Assembly: GCF_014905615.1 (NCBI RefSeq)
Contig: NZ_AQGU01000028.1
Location: forward strand, 207,775-271,774
DNA from: Pseudoalteromonas aliena SW19
GTDB taxonomy: Bacteria > Pseudomonadota > Gammaproteobacteria > Enterobacterales > Alteromonadaceae
DNA: 64,000 nucleotides
Reading direction: 5' to 3'
Shown: positions 1 through 9,097 of the stretch, piece after piece
Position numbering within the stretch: the first letter of the stretch is position 1
How the letters are laid out: the number at the start of each line of letters is the position of its first letter
Notes under the pieces: model-generated
Databases searched by the model: none
Told to the model about the DNA's origin: nothing
What the model saw: the letters and a program-made list of their open reading frames with translations, nothing else
Position numbers and translations under genes: made by a program

Positions 1-541
1 CCGCTGTACAAATAAACGCATCTTTTAAGTTTTTAATGCGTTTTGCTTTTGATAGCTCTGATTGCGCTTGGGTTTTTTTACTGCGAATAAGTACGTTACT
101 CAATGGCGCGTAATTAGCTAAGCATGGATGCCATACTTGGCTTACTTGATTAAATCCACGATTTAAAAAGCGGCTTGTGTGTAGCGGTAAAATTATAAAC
201 ATATCGGGTAATAAAGGGTGATGATCAAAAAAATGTATCAGTTGCTTTTTAATAACTTGTCGCAGTGCCTTTTTATAATAAATTTGATTATTAAATTTAA
301 GTTGTTTAAGCCACAGCTCAAACGGAGATTGATAAAATGCACATGCGAATAATTTATCGAATTCGCAATTAGGAAACATCTGTGCAATATCAGGGCGATT
401 GAGTAAATTAGCGTGGATACTTAGATCAAACAATGGTAAGTCTGCTAAGCAGCAATCACACAACCCTAAATGTGCATTAATAATGTTTTCACACTGCACA
501 CAAGAGGAGGGAAACAGCCAGTCAAAAATAGTATTCGTCAT
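1..541 (-). CDS. comF: ComF family protein (phosphoribosyltransferase-like), 3' end beyond window
   Basis: About 180 N-terminal codons are visible, read on the minus strand from ATG at 539-541; the rest lies beyond the left edge. The N-terminus has the paired cysteines of the ComF zinc finger (C14-x2-C17 and C28-x-C30-C31), followed by the family pattern of a short hydrophobic segment, a basic region with LKFNNQ, and ILPLHTSRFLNRGFNQ, which matches the ComF 'P-x-H-x-x-R-x-x-x-R-G-F-N-Q' block. ComF proteins act in DNA uptake for competence or carbon use. The PRPP-binding loop would lie beyond the edge. It diverges from bioH, the usual gammaproteobacterial arrangement. Confidence 0.9.
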   Translation of the reverse strand, partial: MTNTIFDWLFPSSCVQCENIINAHLGLCDCCLADLPLFDLSIHANLLNRPDIAQMFPNCEFDKLFACAFYQSPFELWLKQLKFNNQIYYKKALRQVIKKQLIHFFDHHPLLPDMFIILPLHTSRFLNRGFNQVSQVWHPCLANYAPLSNVLIRSKKTQAQSELSKAKRIKNLKDAFICTA

Positions 542-615
542 TGCTTTAAACCACACATTGCAATCACCTTCCTAATCGTTATTATGAGCTTAAGTCTGGT
601 TAAGGTTATGCGAAT

Positions 616-1353
616 ATGCAAAACGAGTTAGTATTATTACATGGTTGGGGAATGAACCAGGGGGTGTGGCAGTTGATCCAGCCAGAACTTGAGTTTTTAT
701 ATTCAGGGGGTGTACGCAGCCTTGATTTACCCGGATTTGGCAACAGCGCTACTTGCCCAAGCCCTTATACATTGCACGATGCTGCAGCACTTTTAAGTGA
801 AGAACTAAAGCCACAATCAATTTTAATGGGTTGGTCATTAGGTGGCTTATTTGCTTTATACATTGCTAAGCATTGGCCTGACAAAGTATCGAAAATAATA
901 TTAGTGGCATCAACACCATTTTTTGCAGAACAAGCACATTGGCCTGGTATTAAAGCTAATGTGCTGGATCAATTTAAAGAGCAGTTAGTTAATCACCGAG
1001 AAAAAACCATAGAGCGCTTTTTAGCTATTCAAGCTATGGGAAGTGAGTCAGCACGGGAAGATATAAAGCAACTCAAGCAATTACTAAATAGGTACAGCGC
1101 TCCTAATGCTGAAGCGCTTATTGCTGGTTTAGATATTTTGCAAAACGAAGACTTACGTGACTTATTCACTCGTTGTCCGGTTTCTATTAAAGCAATATTT
1201 GGGCGTTTAGATGCACTAGTGCCGTATCGAGCGATCGCAGAAATGTTAGTACTAAATCCTGAGTTTGAATACGAAGTACTCGATAAAGCATCACATGCCC
1301 CATTTATTTCTCATAAAAAAGAATTTTTATCTATTGCTAAATCAATGCTTTAA
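616..1353 (+). CDS. bioH: Pimeloyl-[acyl-carrier protein] methyl ester esterase BioH
   Basis: 245-residue alpha/beta hydrolase. BioH removes the methyl group from pimeloyl-ACP methyl ester and so ends the masked-fatty-acid route to the biotin precursor pimeloyl-ACP in the cytosol. The N-terminal LLHGWGMN oxyanion block, nucleophile elbow GWSLGG with Ser74, Asp199 in FGRLDALVP and His227 in ASHAPF form the catalytic triad. Length and lack of a signal peptide fit BioH. The start is ATG 616, with AAGG about nine bases upstream; an ATG a few bases earlier is out of frame. It is transcribed away from comF; no other bio genes are in the window. Confidence 0.93.
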   Translation: MQNELVLLHGWGMNQGVWQLIQPELEFLYSGGVRSLDLPGFGNSATCPSPYTLHDAAALLSEELKPQSILMGWSLGGLFALYIAKHWPDKVSKIILVASTPFFAEQAHWPGIKANVLDQFKEQLVNHREKTIERFLAIQAMGSESAREDIKQLKQLLNRYSAPNAEALIAGLDILQNEDLRDLFTRCPVSIKAIFGRLDALVPYRAIAEMLVLNPEFEYEVLDKASHAPFISHKKEFLSIAKSML

Positions 1354-1443
1354 AATTGAACTAAAAATAGCACCGTTTAAAGCTTTATTTTGTGCATAAC
1401 CTGAGCGATAATTAGACAATGTTTATTTGGTGGAGGTTTTAAT

Positions 1444-1752
1444 ATGCCAATCGGATCTGTATTTAATAACGGTGTTGAAGGGTTTAATCGTGCTAGCCAA
1501 GGTGTTGAAAAAGCCAGTGCTGAGATTAATCGAGCCACTATTGAACAGCAAGACGATGCGCAACTAGCGCAGCAGCGTCAGCTTACTGCAGCACGTCCTG
1601 AAGAAGCCATAACAGCTCCAGTAGCACAGCCAGCTCGTATTGATGAAGCACTCGTTAACTTAAAAGTTGAGGAGTTTAACGCTAAAGCGAATACGCAATC
1701 AATTCAAACGGCTGATGATGTACTGGGTACATTAATTGACATTAAAGTTTAG
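1444..1752 (+). CDS. Small conserved hypothetical protein, partner of SprA-like gene
   Basis: 102 residues with no signal peptide or membrane segment. A strong ribosome binding site (GGTGGAGG) precedes ATG 1444. The N-terminal half (SVFNNGVEGFNRASQGVEKASAEINRA region) is predicted helical and resembles in style the N-terminal helices of flagellar rod/hook proteins, but this is only a resemblance. The middle is rich in Gln and Ala. Only three bases separate its stop from the SprA-like gene, so the two are very likely co-transcribed. I do not recognise the family and assign no function. Confidence 0.75.
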   Translation: MPIGSVFNNGVEGFNRASQGVEKASAEINRATIEQQDDAQLAQQRQLTAARPEEAITAPVAQPARIDEALVNLKVEEFNAKANTQSIQTADDVLGTLIDIKV

Positions 1753-1755
1753 TTT

Positions 1756-2610
1756 ATGAATATTGTCACGCCATTTCCGTCTATCAATATAAACACTGCA
1801 AATGTTTATACGGAAACCGCACGGCGTGACAACCAACTGCGAGAAGTTATACCTGCCCCTGCATCAAATAGTGCGAGTAATACAGAAACCAAAGCGCAAA
1901 GTGACGCTGAAAAAGCAAAGCTACCTGGCGGAAGTGATGGTGCAACGTATGACGCAACCGGAAAAGTTATAGACGAAAAATCAGTTCAGCAACGTGATGG
2001 AAACTCTGAGAACCCTGATGGCTCCGAGCAAGAAAGCGATTCAAGTGAGCAAAAAGAATCTGAGCAAGAAGAGCAGCAGTTAGAGCAAGAACAATTACAA
2101 ATTAAAGAACTTAAGGCTCGAGATACAGAGGTAAGAATACACGAGCAAGCACATGCGTCTGTTGGCGGCCAGTATGCTGGCTCACCAAGTTATGAATATC
2201 AACGTGGTCCCGATGGCTCTAACTACGCCGTTGGCGGGGAAGTGCAAATAGATGTATCAGAAATACCCGGCGATCCACAGGCGACTATTGATAAAATGCA
2301 GACGGTGCGCGCAGCAGCGCTTGCGCCTGCAGAGCCTTCAGGAGCTGATCGTTCAATTGCCGCAGACGCTACGCAAAAGTTAGCAGCAGCCCAAGCAGAA
2401 CTTGCACAACCCAAAAGTGAAAATGACGAAAAAACAAAAAATATAGCAAAGGCTTCATTTTCTAGTAATGAGAATAACGACGCTGAAATAACCAAAAGTG
2501 ATGAGCCTACTCGCAATGTAGATGTTGAAGCACGTGCAGGGCGTATTGCAAGCTTTTATCAAATGGCCACTTCTCCCGCGAGTCAAAGTAGTTTTTCAGC
2601 GTTAAGTTAA
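1756..2610 (+). CDS. Putative metalloprotease, SprA-related (CJM1_0395) family
   Basis: 284 residues. The N-terminal 110 residues are low-complexity and acidic (Ser/Glu/Gln rich). The conserved core starts near residue 120 with a long helix and the zinc-type motif HEQAH (His129, Glu130, His133), then the signature stretch GGQYAGSPSYEYQRGPDG and YAVGGEVQIDVS typical of SprA-related proteins. The name is a family label; protease activity is predicted from HExxH, not shown. There is no signal peptide. It is followed by a bidirectional terminator. It forms a two-gene unit with the 102-residue ORF. Confidence 0.82.
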   Translation: MNIVTPFPSININTANVYTETARRDNQLREVIPAPASNSASNTETKAQSDAEKAKLPGGSDGATYDATGKVIDEKSVQQRDGNSENPDGSEQESDSSEQKESEQEEQQLEQEQLQIKELKARDTEVRIHEQAHASVGGQYAGSPSYEYQRGPDGSNYAVGGEVQIDVSEIPGDPQATIDKMQTVRAAALAPAEPSGADRSIAADATQKLAAAQAELAQPKSENDEKTKNIAKASFSSNENNDAEITKSDEPTRNVDVEARAGRIASFYQMATSPASQSSFSALS

Positions 2611-2631
2611 TAATTTCGTAAAAGTAACCAC

Positions 2632-2657
2632 AAAAAAACCGCTTACGCGGTTTTTTT
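2632..2657. terminator. Bidirectional intrinsic terminator between the SprA-like gene and tex
   Basis: Seven A, then CCGC-TTAC-GCGG, then seven T. Symmetrical, so it can serve the convergent plus-strand metalloprotease gene and the minus-strand tex gene. Confidence 0.85.
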
Positions 2658-2690
2658 CGTTTTAGTAATAATTCATCAGTAGTACGAGTA

Positions 2691-5015
2691 TTATTTTTTC
2701 ACTTTAGCGTTAGCAAATGCATCAGCAAACGCATTTCCCATTAAGGCGTTACCGTTATCACGTTTTGTCTTGGCAGCTCGAGGTTGTGAATTATTAGTGC
2801 GTGTTTGTGGCTTTTGCGAAGCTGTTGGTTTACTGCTGCTAGTATCAATGTCGTCATCTAAGCGCATAGTAAAGCTTATACGCTTACGAGAAGCATCAAC
2901 TTCGACTACTTTAACTTTTACAATATCGCCAGCTTTAACTACTTCACGCGGATCGGATATAAATTTATTAGTAATTGCTGAAATATGCACTAAACCATCT
3001 TGATGAACACCTACATCAACAAATGCACCAAAATTGGCAACGTTAGAAACGACACCTTCCAAAATCATACCTGGCTTTAGATCGCTAATTTTTTCAACGC
3101 CAGCTTTAAACTCAGCTGTTTTGAATTCAGGGCGAGGATCTCGACCTGGCTTATCAAGTTCAGTAATAATATCGGTAACCGTTGGTAGACCAAATTTTTC
3201 GTTAGTGTAATCGTTGGCTGCAAGTTTTTTTAAAAAATCACTATTGCCGATTAAGCTATTTACATCAACACTATTATGCTCACAAATACGCTTAACAATT
3301 GGGTAAGCTTCAGGGTGTACTGATGAGTTATCTAGCGGATCGCTACCATTATTAATACGTAAAAAACCTGCGGCTTGTTCAAATGCTTTTGGCCCTAAAC
3401 GCTCTACTTTTTTAAGCTCACTACGTTTAGTAAATGAACCGTTAGTATCACGATAATTTACAATATTCTGCGCTAAGGTTTTGTTTAAACCAGAAACGCG
3501 TGTAAGCAATGGTATAGACGCCATATTTAAATCTACGCCAACTGAGTTTACACAATCTTCTACAACAGAAATAAGGCTTTGCCCTAATTGGCTTTGCGAT
3601 ACATCGTGCTGGTACTGACCCACACCAATTGATTTAGGTTCAATTTTAACAAGCTCTGCAAGTGGATCTTGTAGACGACGCGCAATAGAGACAGCCCCTC
3701 GTAAAGAAACGTCTAAATCAGGAAATTCATTAGCGGCAAATTCAGAGGCTGAATATACCGATGCACCGGCTTCGCTCACCATAATTTTATTAAGTTTAAG
3801 TTCTGTGTTTGCTTTCATCAGCTCAGCAACTAGCTTATCGGACTCGCGTGATGCAGTGCCGTTACCAATTGCAATTAACTCGACCTTATGTTGGCGACAA
3901 AGTTGCTCTAACGTACGCAACGATTTATCCCAGTGGTTTTGCGGTGCATGCGGGAAAATAGTTTGTGTGGTGAGTAGCTTACCTGTGCTATCTACAATCG
4001 CAATTTTACAACCAGTACGCAGGCCTGGATCAAGTCCAAGCGTAGTGCGTGGACCTGCAGGGGCTGCCATAAGTAAATCTTTTAAGTTTTTAGCAAATAC
4101 ATCAATTGCGCCAGTTTCGGCTTTTTCACGCATAGCTGCAAAAAATTCATTTTCTAGGTGCAACCCTAACTTAACTTTCCATGCCCATTGGACAACGCTT
4201 AAAAGCCAAGGACTTGCCGCTTTATATTTAATATCTAAACGGTAATGCTCTGCAATCATGTTAGCGCATAATTGAGCTGGGTTTTCAGCACTCGGCTCAG
4301 GGTTAACATTTAGCTGTAGTATGCCTTCATTGCGAGCTCTGAGCATTGCAAGCGCACGGTGTGAAGGAACTTTTTTTAGAAGTTCTTGGTGCTCAAAGTA
4401 GTCGCGATATTTTGCACCAGCTTGTTCTTGGCCTTTGACGAGCGTGCTCTCAATCGCCCCATTTTGGCTAATATGGCTTCTAAATTTAGCGAGTAGCTTA
4501 GCGTCTTCCGCAAAGCGTTCCATTAAAATAAATTTAGCACCATCGAGGACTGCTTTTATATCAGCAAAGCTTTTCTCTGCATTGATAAATTGCTCAGCTT
4601 GTTGCTCAGGATCTAGATTAGGGTTTTTAAAAAGCGCATCGGCAAGTGGCTCTAAACCAGCTTCAATTGCTATTTGGCCTTTAGTGCGTCGCTTTGCTTT
4701 ATATGGGAGATATAAATCTTCAAGCTCAGTTTTACTTTGGGCAGTAGTAATATCAGCCTTTAGCTCAGCGGTTAATTTATTTTGAGATTCGATAGTTGAT
4801 AAAATAAAGCTACGGCGTTCTTCAAGTTCACGTAGGTAGGATAAACGCTGCTCTAAAAGGCGCAATTGGGTGTCATCTAAACCACCGGTTACTTCTTTTC
4901 GGTAACGGGCAATAAAAGGAACTGTCGCGCCTTCATCAAGTAACTTTGTTGCAGCAACAACTTGGTGTTGCTGTGCATTTAGCTCACCGGCTAAACGTGC
5001 AGAGATATCGCTCAT
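2691..5015 (-). CDS. tex: Transcription accessory protein Tex (S1 RNA-binding)
   Basis: 774 residues, full length for Tex. The order is: N-terminal helical Tex domain ([15 protein letters not shown] at about 34-48), YqgF/RNase-H-like domain opening at [11 protein letters not shown] (Asp329), tandem helix-hairpin-helix region ([19 protein letters not shown], then [18 protein letters not shown]), and a C-terminal S1 domain (about 648-718, [16 protein letters not shown]). A basic, low-complexity tail of about 50 residues follows. Tex binds RNA and affects transcription and recovery of stalled complexes. It stands alone between two terminators. Confidence 0.97.
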   Translation of the reverse strand: MSDISARLAGELNAQQHQVVAATKLLDEGATVPFIARYRKEVTGGLDDTQLRLLEQRLSYLRELEERRSFILSTIESQNKLTAELKADITTAQSKTELEDLYLPYKAKRRTKGQIAIEAGLEPLADALFKNPNLDPEQQAEQFINAEKSFADIKAVLDGAKFILMERFAEDAKLLAKFRSHISQNGAIESTLVKGQEQAGAKYRDYFEHQELLKKVPSHRALAMLRARNEGILQLNVNPEPSAENPAQLCANMIAEHYRLDIKYKAASPWLLSVVQWAWKVKLGLHLENEFFAAMREKAETGAIDVFAKNLKDLLMAAPAGPRTTLGLDPGLRTGCKIAIVDSTGKLLTTQTIFPHAPQNHWDKSLRTLEQLCRQHKVELIAIGNGTASRESDKLVAELMKANTELKLNKIMVSEAGASVYSASEFAANEFPDLDVSLRGAVSIARRLQDPLAELVKIEPKSIGVGQYQHDVSQSQLGQSLISVVEDCVNSVGVDLNMASIPLLTRVSGLNKTLAQNIVNYRDTNGSFTKRSELKKVERLGPKAFEQAAGFLRINNGSDPLDNSSVHPEAYPIVKRICEHNSVDVNSLIGNSDFLKKLAANDYTNEKFGLPTVTDIITELDKPGRDPRPEFKTAEFKAGVEKISDLKPGMILEGVVSNVANFGAFVDVGVHQDGLVHISAITNKFISDPREVVKAGDIVKVKVVEVDASRKRISFTMRLDDDIDTSSSKPTASQKPQTRTNNSQPRAAKTKRDNGNALMGNAFADAFANAKVKK

Positions 5016-5112
5016 GCAAAAACCTTTTTAAACAAAAATAAGACCAGCTAACGTAGTTAACTGGTACGGCTAATTGCTTGAATAATATCACAGGAGGTTG
5101 TAATAAAAAGCT

Positions 5113-5142
5113 CTTAAAGCAAGCTATTTCACTTGCTTTAAG
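5113..5142 (-). terminator. Terminator downstream of the CBS-domain gene
   Basis: A perfect 11-bp stem (CTTAAAGCAAG and its complement) with an 8-base loop. On the minus strand it is followed by AGCTTTTTATT, so it serves the CBS gene and insulates tex. Confidence 0.75.
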
Positions 5143-5183
5143 ATGGTTGGCTCGGGGGGAGTATTATGCTGTCAAAAGGACCC

Positions 5184-5765
5184 TTAGTGAGGGTGCTCTA
5201 TGTTTTCTAATACTTCACTGAATGAGTGAGCAATAGGGCTAATATGCAGTGGAATATGCAATGTCTTAGCAATTTGACGAGCCGAGATTAAGCCGCAAAT
5301 TTCGTTATTAGCTGTAGTAACTAATAAGAACATAACACCTTGATGTTCCATAGTTTGCAGCGCATCACCAATACATGAGTAGGTTAAGCTTTGCATGCTT
5401 ACCCCCATCAACTGGCTGATTGGTGTCATTATATGGCGTAGACTAACTTCGCTACGGGGGGTATTTAAACGTTGGGCAATAATCGTAATTTTTGAGCTTT
5501 GCAAATCAGCGCTAGAAACAATGCCAACCAATTTATGAGTATCATCAGTGACCAAAATAAAATCAGACTGTTGGGCATTAATTTGCTTAAGTGCCGACTC
5601 AATTGTTGTTTCGTGTTGTGCACGCACAGGTATTTTTTGAGTAAAGCTGTTTACTACTTTTAGTGCTGGAGAGGTTAAATCAATTAATGGTTGCTCATCT
5701 ACAAATGTGCTAGCAATAACGCCGTGAGAAATATTTTGAGTACGCAATTCTTTAAAGTTAGACAT
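5184..5765 (-). CDS. CBS-domain protein
   Basis: 193 residues from ATG 5763-5765 (MSNFKEL), which has AAGGTG five bases upstream; a GTG three codons earlier overlaps that ribosome binding site and is less likely. Two CBS motifs fill most of the protein: the first about residues 50-105 (LVGIVSSADL end), the second about 118-175 (GVMFLLVTTANNEICGLISA). A stand-alone CBS pair usually senses adenine nucleotides, but no catalytic domain is attached and the ligand is unknown. It lies in a minus-strand group with a small exported protein and greB. Confidence 0.85.
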   Translation of the reverse strand: MSNFKELRTQNISHGVIASTFVDEQPLIDLTSPALKVVNSFTQKIPVRAQHETTIESALKQINAQQSDFILVTDDTHKLVGIVSSADLQSSKITIIAQRLNTPRSEVSLRHIMTPISQLMGVSMQSLTYSCIGDALQTMEHQGVMFLLVTTANNEICGLISARQIAKTLHIPLHISPIAHSFSEVLENIEHPH

Positions 5766-5815
5766 AATAGTCACCTTATTAGTTATAAAATTTAATCAAT
5801 ATTTAAAACAATGAG

Positions 5816-6127
5816 TTAAATTGAATAGCTAGGTGGTCCACGCTGATAAGCCGTGCTAAAAGGTCTGTCTAAAATTGAACTCTCGTAAAACGAGTGCGTG
5901 TCTTTAGGGAGTGGTTGAGGCGCCTTAAAGGAAGTAACATTAACGAAAGAATCTGCGTCAAGGTCTAGGTTTACTTGGTCAGGAACATCACAAGCAATAA
6001 AATGATTAGAGGTTGTTACATGATCTAAATTAGCTTCGGTAGCGTTGGCGTGCAGCGTTAAGCTTACACCCATTAAAAGTGCAAACAATACGGCATTACT
6101 TAATATGCGCTGTACTACGTTTGACAT
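5816..6127 (-). CDS. Small exported hypothetical protein
   Basis: 103 residues when started at MSNVVQR (ATG 6125-6127, with AAGGTC about seven bases upstream); the open frame extends eight codons further up. A signal peptide is evident (basic start, hydrophobic 13-25, likely cleavage after ANA). The mature part is about 70 residues with a single Cys, acidic in the middle and Pro/Tyr-rich at the end. I know no family. It is oriented with the CBS gene; the 50-base gap suggests possible co-transcription. Confidence 0.6.
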   Translation of the reverse strand: MSNVVQRILSNAVLFALLMGVSLTLHANATEANLDHVTTSNHFIACDVPDQVNLDLDADSFVNVTSFKAPQPLPKDTHSFYESSILDRPFSTAYQRGPPSYSI

Positions 6128-6238
6128 AACGACGACCTTAACTAATCTCAAATTAAAACATCAGAATTTGAGTAAATTCATTTATAGCTTATTGGTATAA
6201 TTTAAACAATCAAAAGTTAACATGATCTGAATCAAAAC

Positions 6239-6721
6239 CTACGATATATTTTTTTGATAGTCAATAGAATTTATATACCACTCCTTTTTACCTTGTGGCG
6301 TCATTACTGCAAAATCGTCATCAACCTGTTTTTTAATTAATGCACGTGCCATCGGTGAGTCAATAGAAATATAGTCCTTACGGTCGTAAATTTCGTCAGG
6401 CCCTACAATTCTGAATTTTTTAATGTCGCCTTGCTCGTTTTCAATTTCGACCCATGCGCCAAAAAAGACTTTTCCATCTTGAACGGAGGAATAATCAATA
6501 ATTTTCAGATCGGGAATGCGTTTGCGCAAATAACGCACGCGGCGATCTATTTGGCGCAGTAATCTTTTGTTGTACTGATAATCTGCATTTTCAGAACGAT
6601 CGCCTAAGCTTGCTGCCCAGCTCACTATTTTTGTAACTTCAGGGCGCTTTACATTCCATAAATGATCGTGTTCTTGTTGCAGCTGTAAGTAGCCTTCGCG
6701 GGTAACTAAATTTGTTTTCAC
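6239..6721 (-). CDS. greB: Transcription elongation factor GreB
   Basis: 160 residues. GreB enters the RNA polymerase secondary channel and stimulates cleavage of backtracked RNA. The N-terminal coiled coil has the catalytic-tip pattern LGDRSENADYQYNKR, with the two acidic residues of GDRSENAD, and the basic patch RRVRYLRKR, which is larger in GreB than GreA. The C-terminal FKBP-like domain contains VGPDEIYDR and SPMARAL. It is transcribed divergently from ompR with a 170-base gap that must hold both promoters. Confidence 0.95.
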   Translation of the reverse strand: MKTNLVTREGYLQLQQEHDHLWNVKRPEVTKIVSWAASLGDRSENADYQYNKRLLRQIDRRVRYLRKRIPDLKIIDYSSVQDGKVFFGAWVEIENEQGDIKKFRIVGPDEIYDRKDYISIDSPMARALIKKQVDDDFAVMTPQGKKEWYINSIDYQKNIS

Positions 6722-6892
6722 GGTATATTCTTTTTAAATGCTCATGTTGGGCAAGGTAATAAAATTAGTAAAATTTGTCGAGTTTAAAATTTTTGAAATG
6801 TTCAGTAACAATCTAAGCGGGTAATTAGTTTTGATTATTAGGTTTTTCATTTATATTAACCAGTAATTGGATATAAAAATAAGAAAGAGACA

Positions 6893-7612
6893 ATGGGACA
6901 CGAAACCACAAAAGTATTGGTTGTTGATGACGACATGCGTTTACGCAGTTTGCTTGAACGTTATTTAGTAGAGCAAGGCTTTATCGTTAGAACCGCAGGT
7001 AATTCAGAGCAAATGGATAGGCTCCTCGAACGTGAAAATTTTCATTTAATGGTTCTCGATTTAATGCTCCCTGGTGAAGACGGTTTGTCGATTTGTCGCC
7101 GTTTACGTCAAAAAGAAAATGAAATCCCTATTATTATGCTCACCGCTAAAGGTGACGAAGTAGATCGTATTATCGGCCTTGAATTAGGGGCTGATGATTA
7201 CATTCCTAAGCCGTTTAATCCTCGCGAGTTGCTTGCGCGTATTAAAGCTATTTTACGCCGTCGCGCAAAAGAAGTGCCGGGCGCTCCCGCCGCAGAAGAA
7301 AATCTAATCGCATTTGGTAAATTTACGCTTAACTTAGCAACGCGCGAAATGAGCGAAGGCGATAAAACAGTTTCTTTAACGAGTGGTGAGTTTGCTGTGC
7401 TTAAGGCGCTGGTATCTCATCCGCGAGAGCCGCTTAGTCGAGATAAACTAATGAATCTAGCGCGAGGTAGAGATTACAGTGCGCTTGAGAGAAGTATTGA
7501 TGTGCAAGTATCTCGACTTCGTCGGATGATCGAAATTGATGCCGCTAACCCGCGTTATATCCAAACTGTATGGGGTTTGGGCTATGTGTTTGTGCCGGAT
7601 GGTGAAAAGTAA
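6893..7612 (+). CDS. ompR: Osmolarity response regulator OmpR
   Basis: 239 residues. Receiver domain 1-120: acidic pocket Asp12-14, phospho-acceptor Asp56 in [11 protein letters not shown], conserved Lys in [11 protein letters not shown]. The C-terminal winged-helix DNA-binding domain (about 135-239) holds [15 protein letters not shown] and the OmpR-specific ending [16 protein letters not shown]. It controls outer-membrane porin genes in response to osmolarity or acid in relatives; the targets here are unknown. Five bases separate it from envZ, so the two form one operon. Confidence 0.96.
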   Translation: MGHETTKVLVVDDDMRLRSLLERYLVEQGFIVRTAGNSEQMDRLLERENFHLMVLDLMLPGEDGLSICRRLRQKENEIPIIMLTAKGDEVDRIIGLELGADDYIPKPFNPRELLARIKAILRRRAKEVPGAPAAEENLIAFGKFTLNLATREMSEGDKTVSLTSGEFAVLKALVSHPREPLSRDKLMNLARGRDYSALERSIDVQVSRLRRMIEIDAANPRYIQTVWGLGYVFVPDGEK

Positions 7613-7617
7613 TTTAT

Positions 7618-8934
7618 ATGGGGATGTTTCCACGCAGTGCATTTGGGCAAACGGTTTTTTTAGTAGCAGCATTGCTGCTAATAAACCAAATCGTGTCTTA
7701 CGTAACAGTGAGTTTATATGTTGTAAAGCCGACTATTGAGCAAGTTAATTTAATGCTCGCCAAACAAATTAAAACAGTATTTATTGATTGGGAAGATGGC
7801 GTAGAGATCAATGATGAGGTTTCAGAAAAGTTTTTTGAGATCACAGGCATAGAAGTCATGACTCAACGAGAAGCTATGCGTAATGGACTTGGTCAAAGTC
7901 GCGAGTACTCAGGATTATCACGGAGTATGTCTGAGCAGCTGGACGGTTTTTCGCGAGTAAGAATTAGCCAAACTGGCCCGCTGATATATTGGGTGGAGGC
8001 TCCACAGGCCCCTGGTTACTGGGTAAAAGTGCCATTAATTGGATTTAAAGAAAATAATCTAGAGTTTTTAACTTTTTACTTATCAAGTATCGGATTTTTA
8101 AGTGTGCTAGGTGGTTGGCTGTTTGCTAGGCACTTGAATCGCCCTTTAAAAGCATTACAACAAGCGGCGATTAAAGTGAGTGTAGGGGACTTTTCAACTA
8201 AAGTAGGAGAGCAAGGTTCCACAGAAGTAATTGAGGTAACGCGAGCATTTAATCAAATGTCGCGCGGTATTGCTGAGCTTGAAAATGACCGTCGATTATT
8301 AATGGCGGGTGTGTCTCACGATTTACGTACGCCGCTCACTCGTATTCGTTTAGCGACTGAAATGATGGCAGATACCGATGAATTTTTGCGTGACGGAATT
8401 ATTTACGATATTGAAGATATGAACGGCATTATTGATCAATTTATAGAGTACTTACGTCACCATAAGCGTGAAGAACTTATTTGCGAAGATATTAATGCTT
8501 TAGTGGCGGAGGTTGTGCACTCTGAGCTGCAGCATCAACGTTTAATTACATTTAAGAGTAATCCTAATATTGGTAAAATCCCGCTCAGTATAGTGGCAAT
8601 TAAACGCGTTATAACGAATATGATAGGAAATGCTCGACGCTACTCCGAAGGGGATATTGAAGTACTTAGTTACTTTAATTCAAATAAAAAATATGCAGTT
8701 ATTGAAGTGAAAGATAATGGGCCAGGGATCCCTGAAAGTGAACTTGAATCAGTGTTTGAGCCATTTAAGCAAGGTGATGCTGCGCGTGGCAGTGAAGGCA
8801 GTGGTTTAGGTCTTGCTATTATTAAGCGAATTATTGATATGCACGATGGAAAGGTCAAACTTTCTAATCGGCCTGAGGGCGGATTAAGTGCGAAAGTTTA
8901 TTTGCCTTTAAAGCATATTAGTCCAAAAGAATAA
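7618..8934 (+). CDS. envZ: Osmosensor histidine kinase EnvZ
   Basis: 438 residues. Transmembrane segment about 12-35, periplasmic domain to about 155, second transmembrane segment about 157-175, HAMP linker ([14 protein letters not shown]), dimerisation/phosphotransfer helix with His234 in [13 protein letters not shown] box [11 protein letters not shown]1 box DNGPGIP and G2 box GSGLGLAI. EnvZ phosphorylates and dephosphorylates OmpR at the inner membrane. The stop codon lies one base before repeat copy A, which may act as the 3' end of the mRNA. Confidence 0.95.
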   Translation: MGMFPRSAFGQTVFLVAALLLINQIVSYVTVSLYVVKPTIEQVNLMLAKQIKTVFIDWEDGVEINDEVSEKFFEITGIEVMTQREAMRNGLGQSREYSGLSRSMSEQLDGFSRVRISQTGPLIYWVEAPQAPGYWVKVPLIGFKENNLEFLTFYLSSIGFLSVLGGWLFARHLNRPLKALQQAAIKVSVGDFSTKVGEQGSTEVIEVTRAFNQMSRGIAELENDRRLLMAGVSHDLRTPLTRIRLATEMMADTDEFLRDGIIYDIEDMNGIIDQFIEYLRHHKREELICEDINALVAEVVHSELQHQRLITFKSNPNIGKIPLSIVAIKRVITNMIGNARRYSEGDIEVLSYFNSNKKYAVIEVKDNGPGIPESELESVFEPFKQGDAARGSEGSGLGLAIIKRIIDMHDGKVKLSNRPEGGLSAKVYLPLKHISPKE

Positions 8935-8935
8935 C

Positions 8936-9078
8936 TAACCTGAGCTCTGGTTAAGAGATTTTCAGTGAAAGCAAGGCGAATTTACGCGTCAATAGCTGGC
9001 CTATTGCAAATAAATTCAACGCGGTTAGCGCTGAAAATAGTTGCTCAAGATCGATTTATTATCCAGAGTTCAGGTTAA
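8936..9078. repeat. Full-length 143-bp palindromic intergenic repeat, copy A
   Basis: Bounded by terminal inverted repeats TAACCTGAGCTCTGGTTAA (left) and ATCCAGAGTTCAGGTTAA (right). Nested inner inverted segments (ATTTTCAG/CTGAAAAT, CAATAG/CTATTG) make the whole element a long imperfect hairpin, like an ERIC element. It is nearly the same length and sequence as copy C (43425-43567, opposite orientation) and closely related to copy D (63320-63518). It lies between the convergent envZ and FAD-oxidoreductase genes. No ORF is inside. Confidence 0.85.
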
Positions 9079-9097
9079 CTATGATGTGGATCATTCG

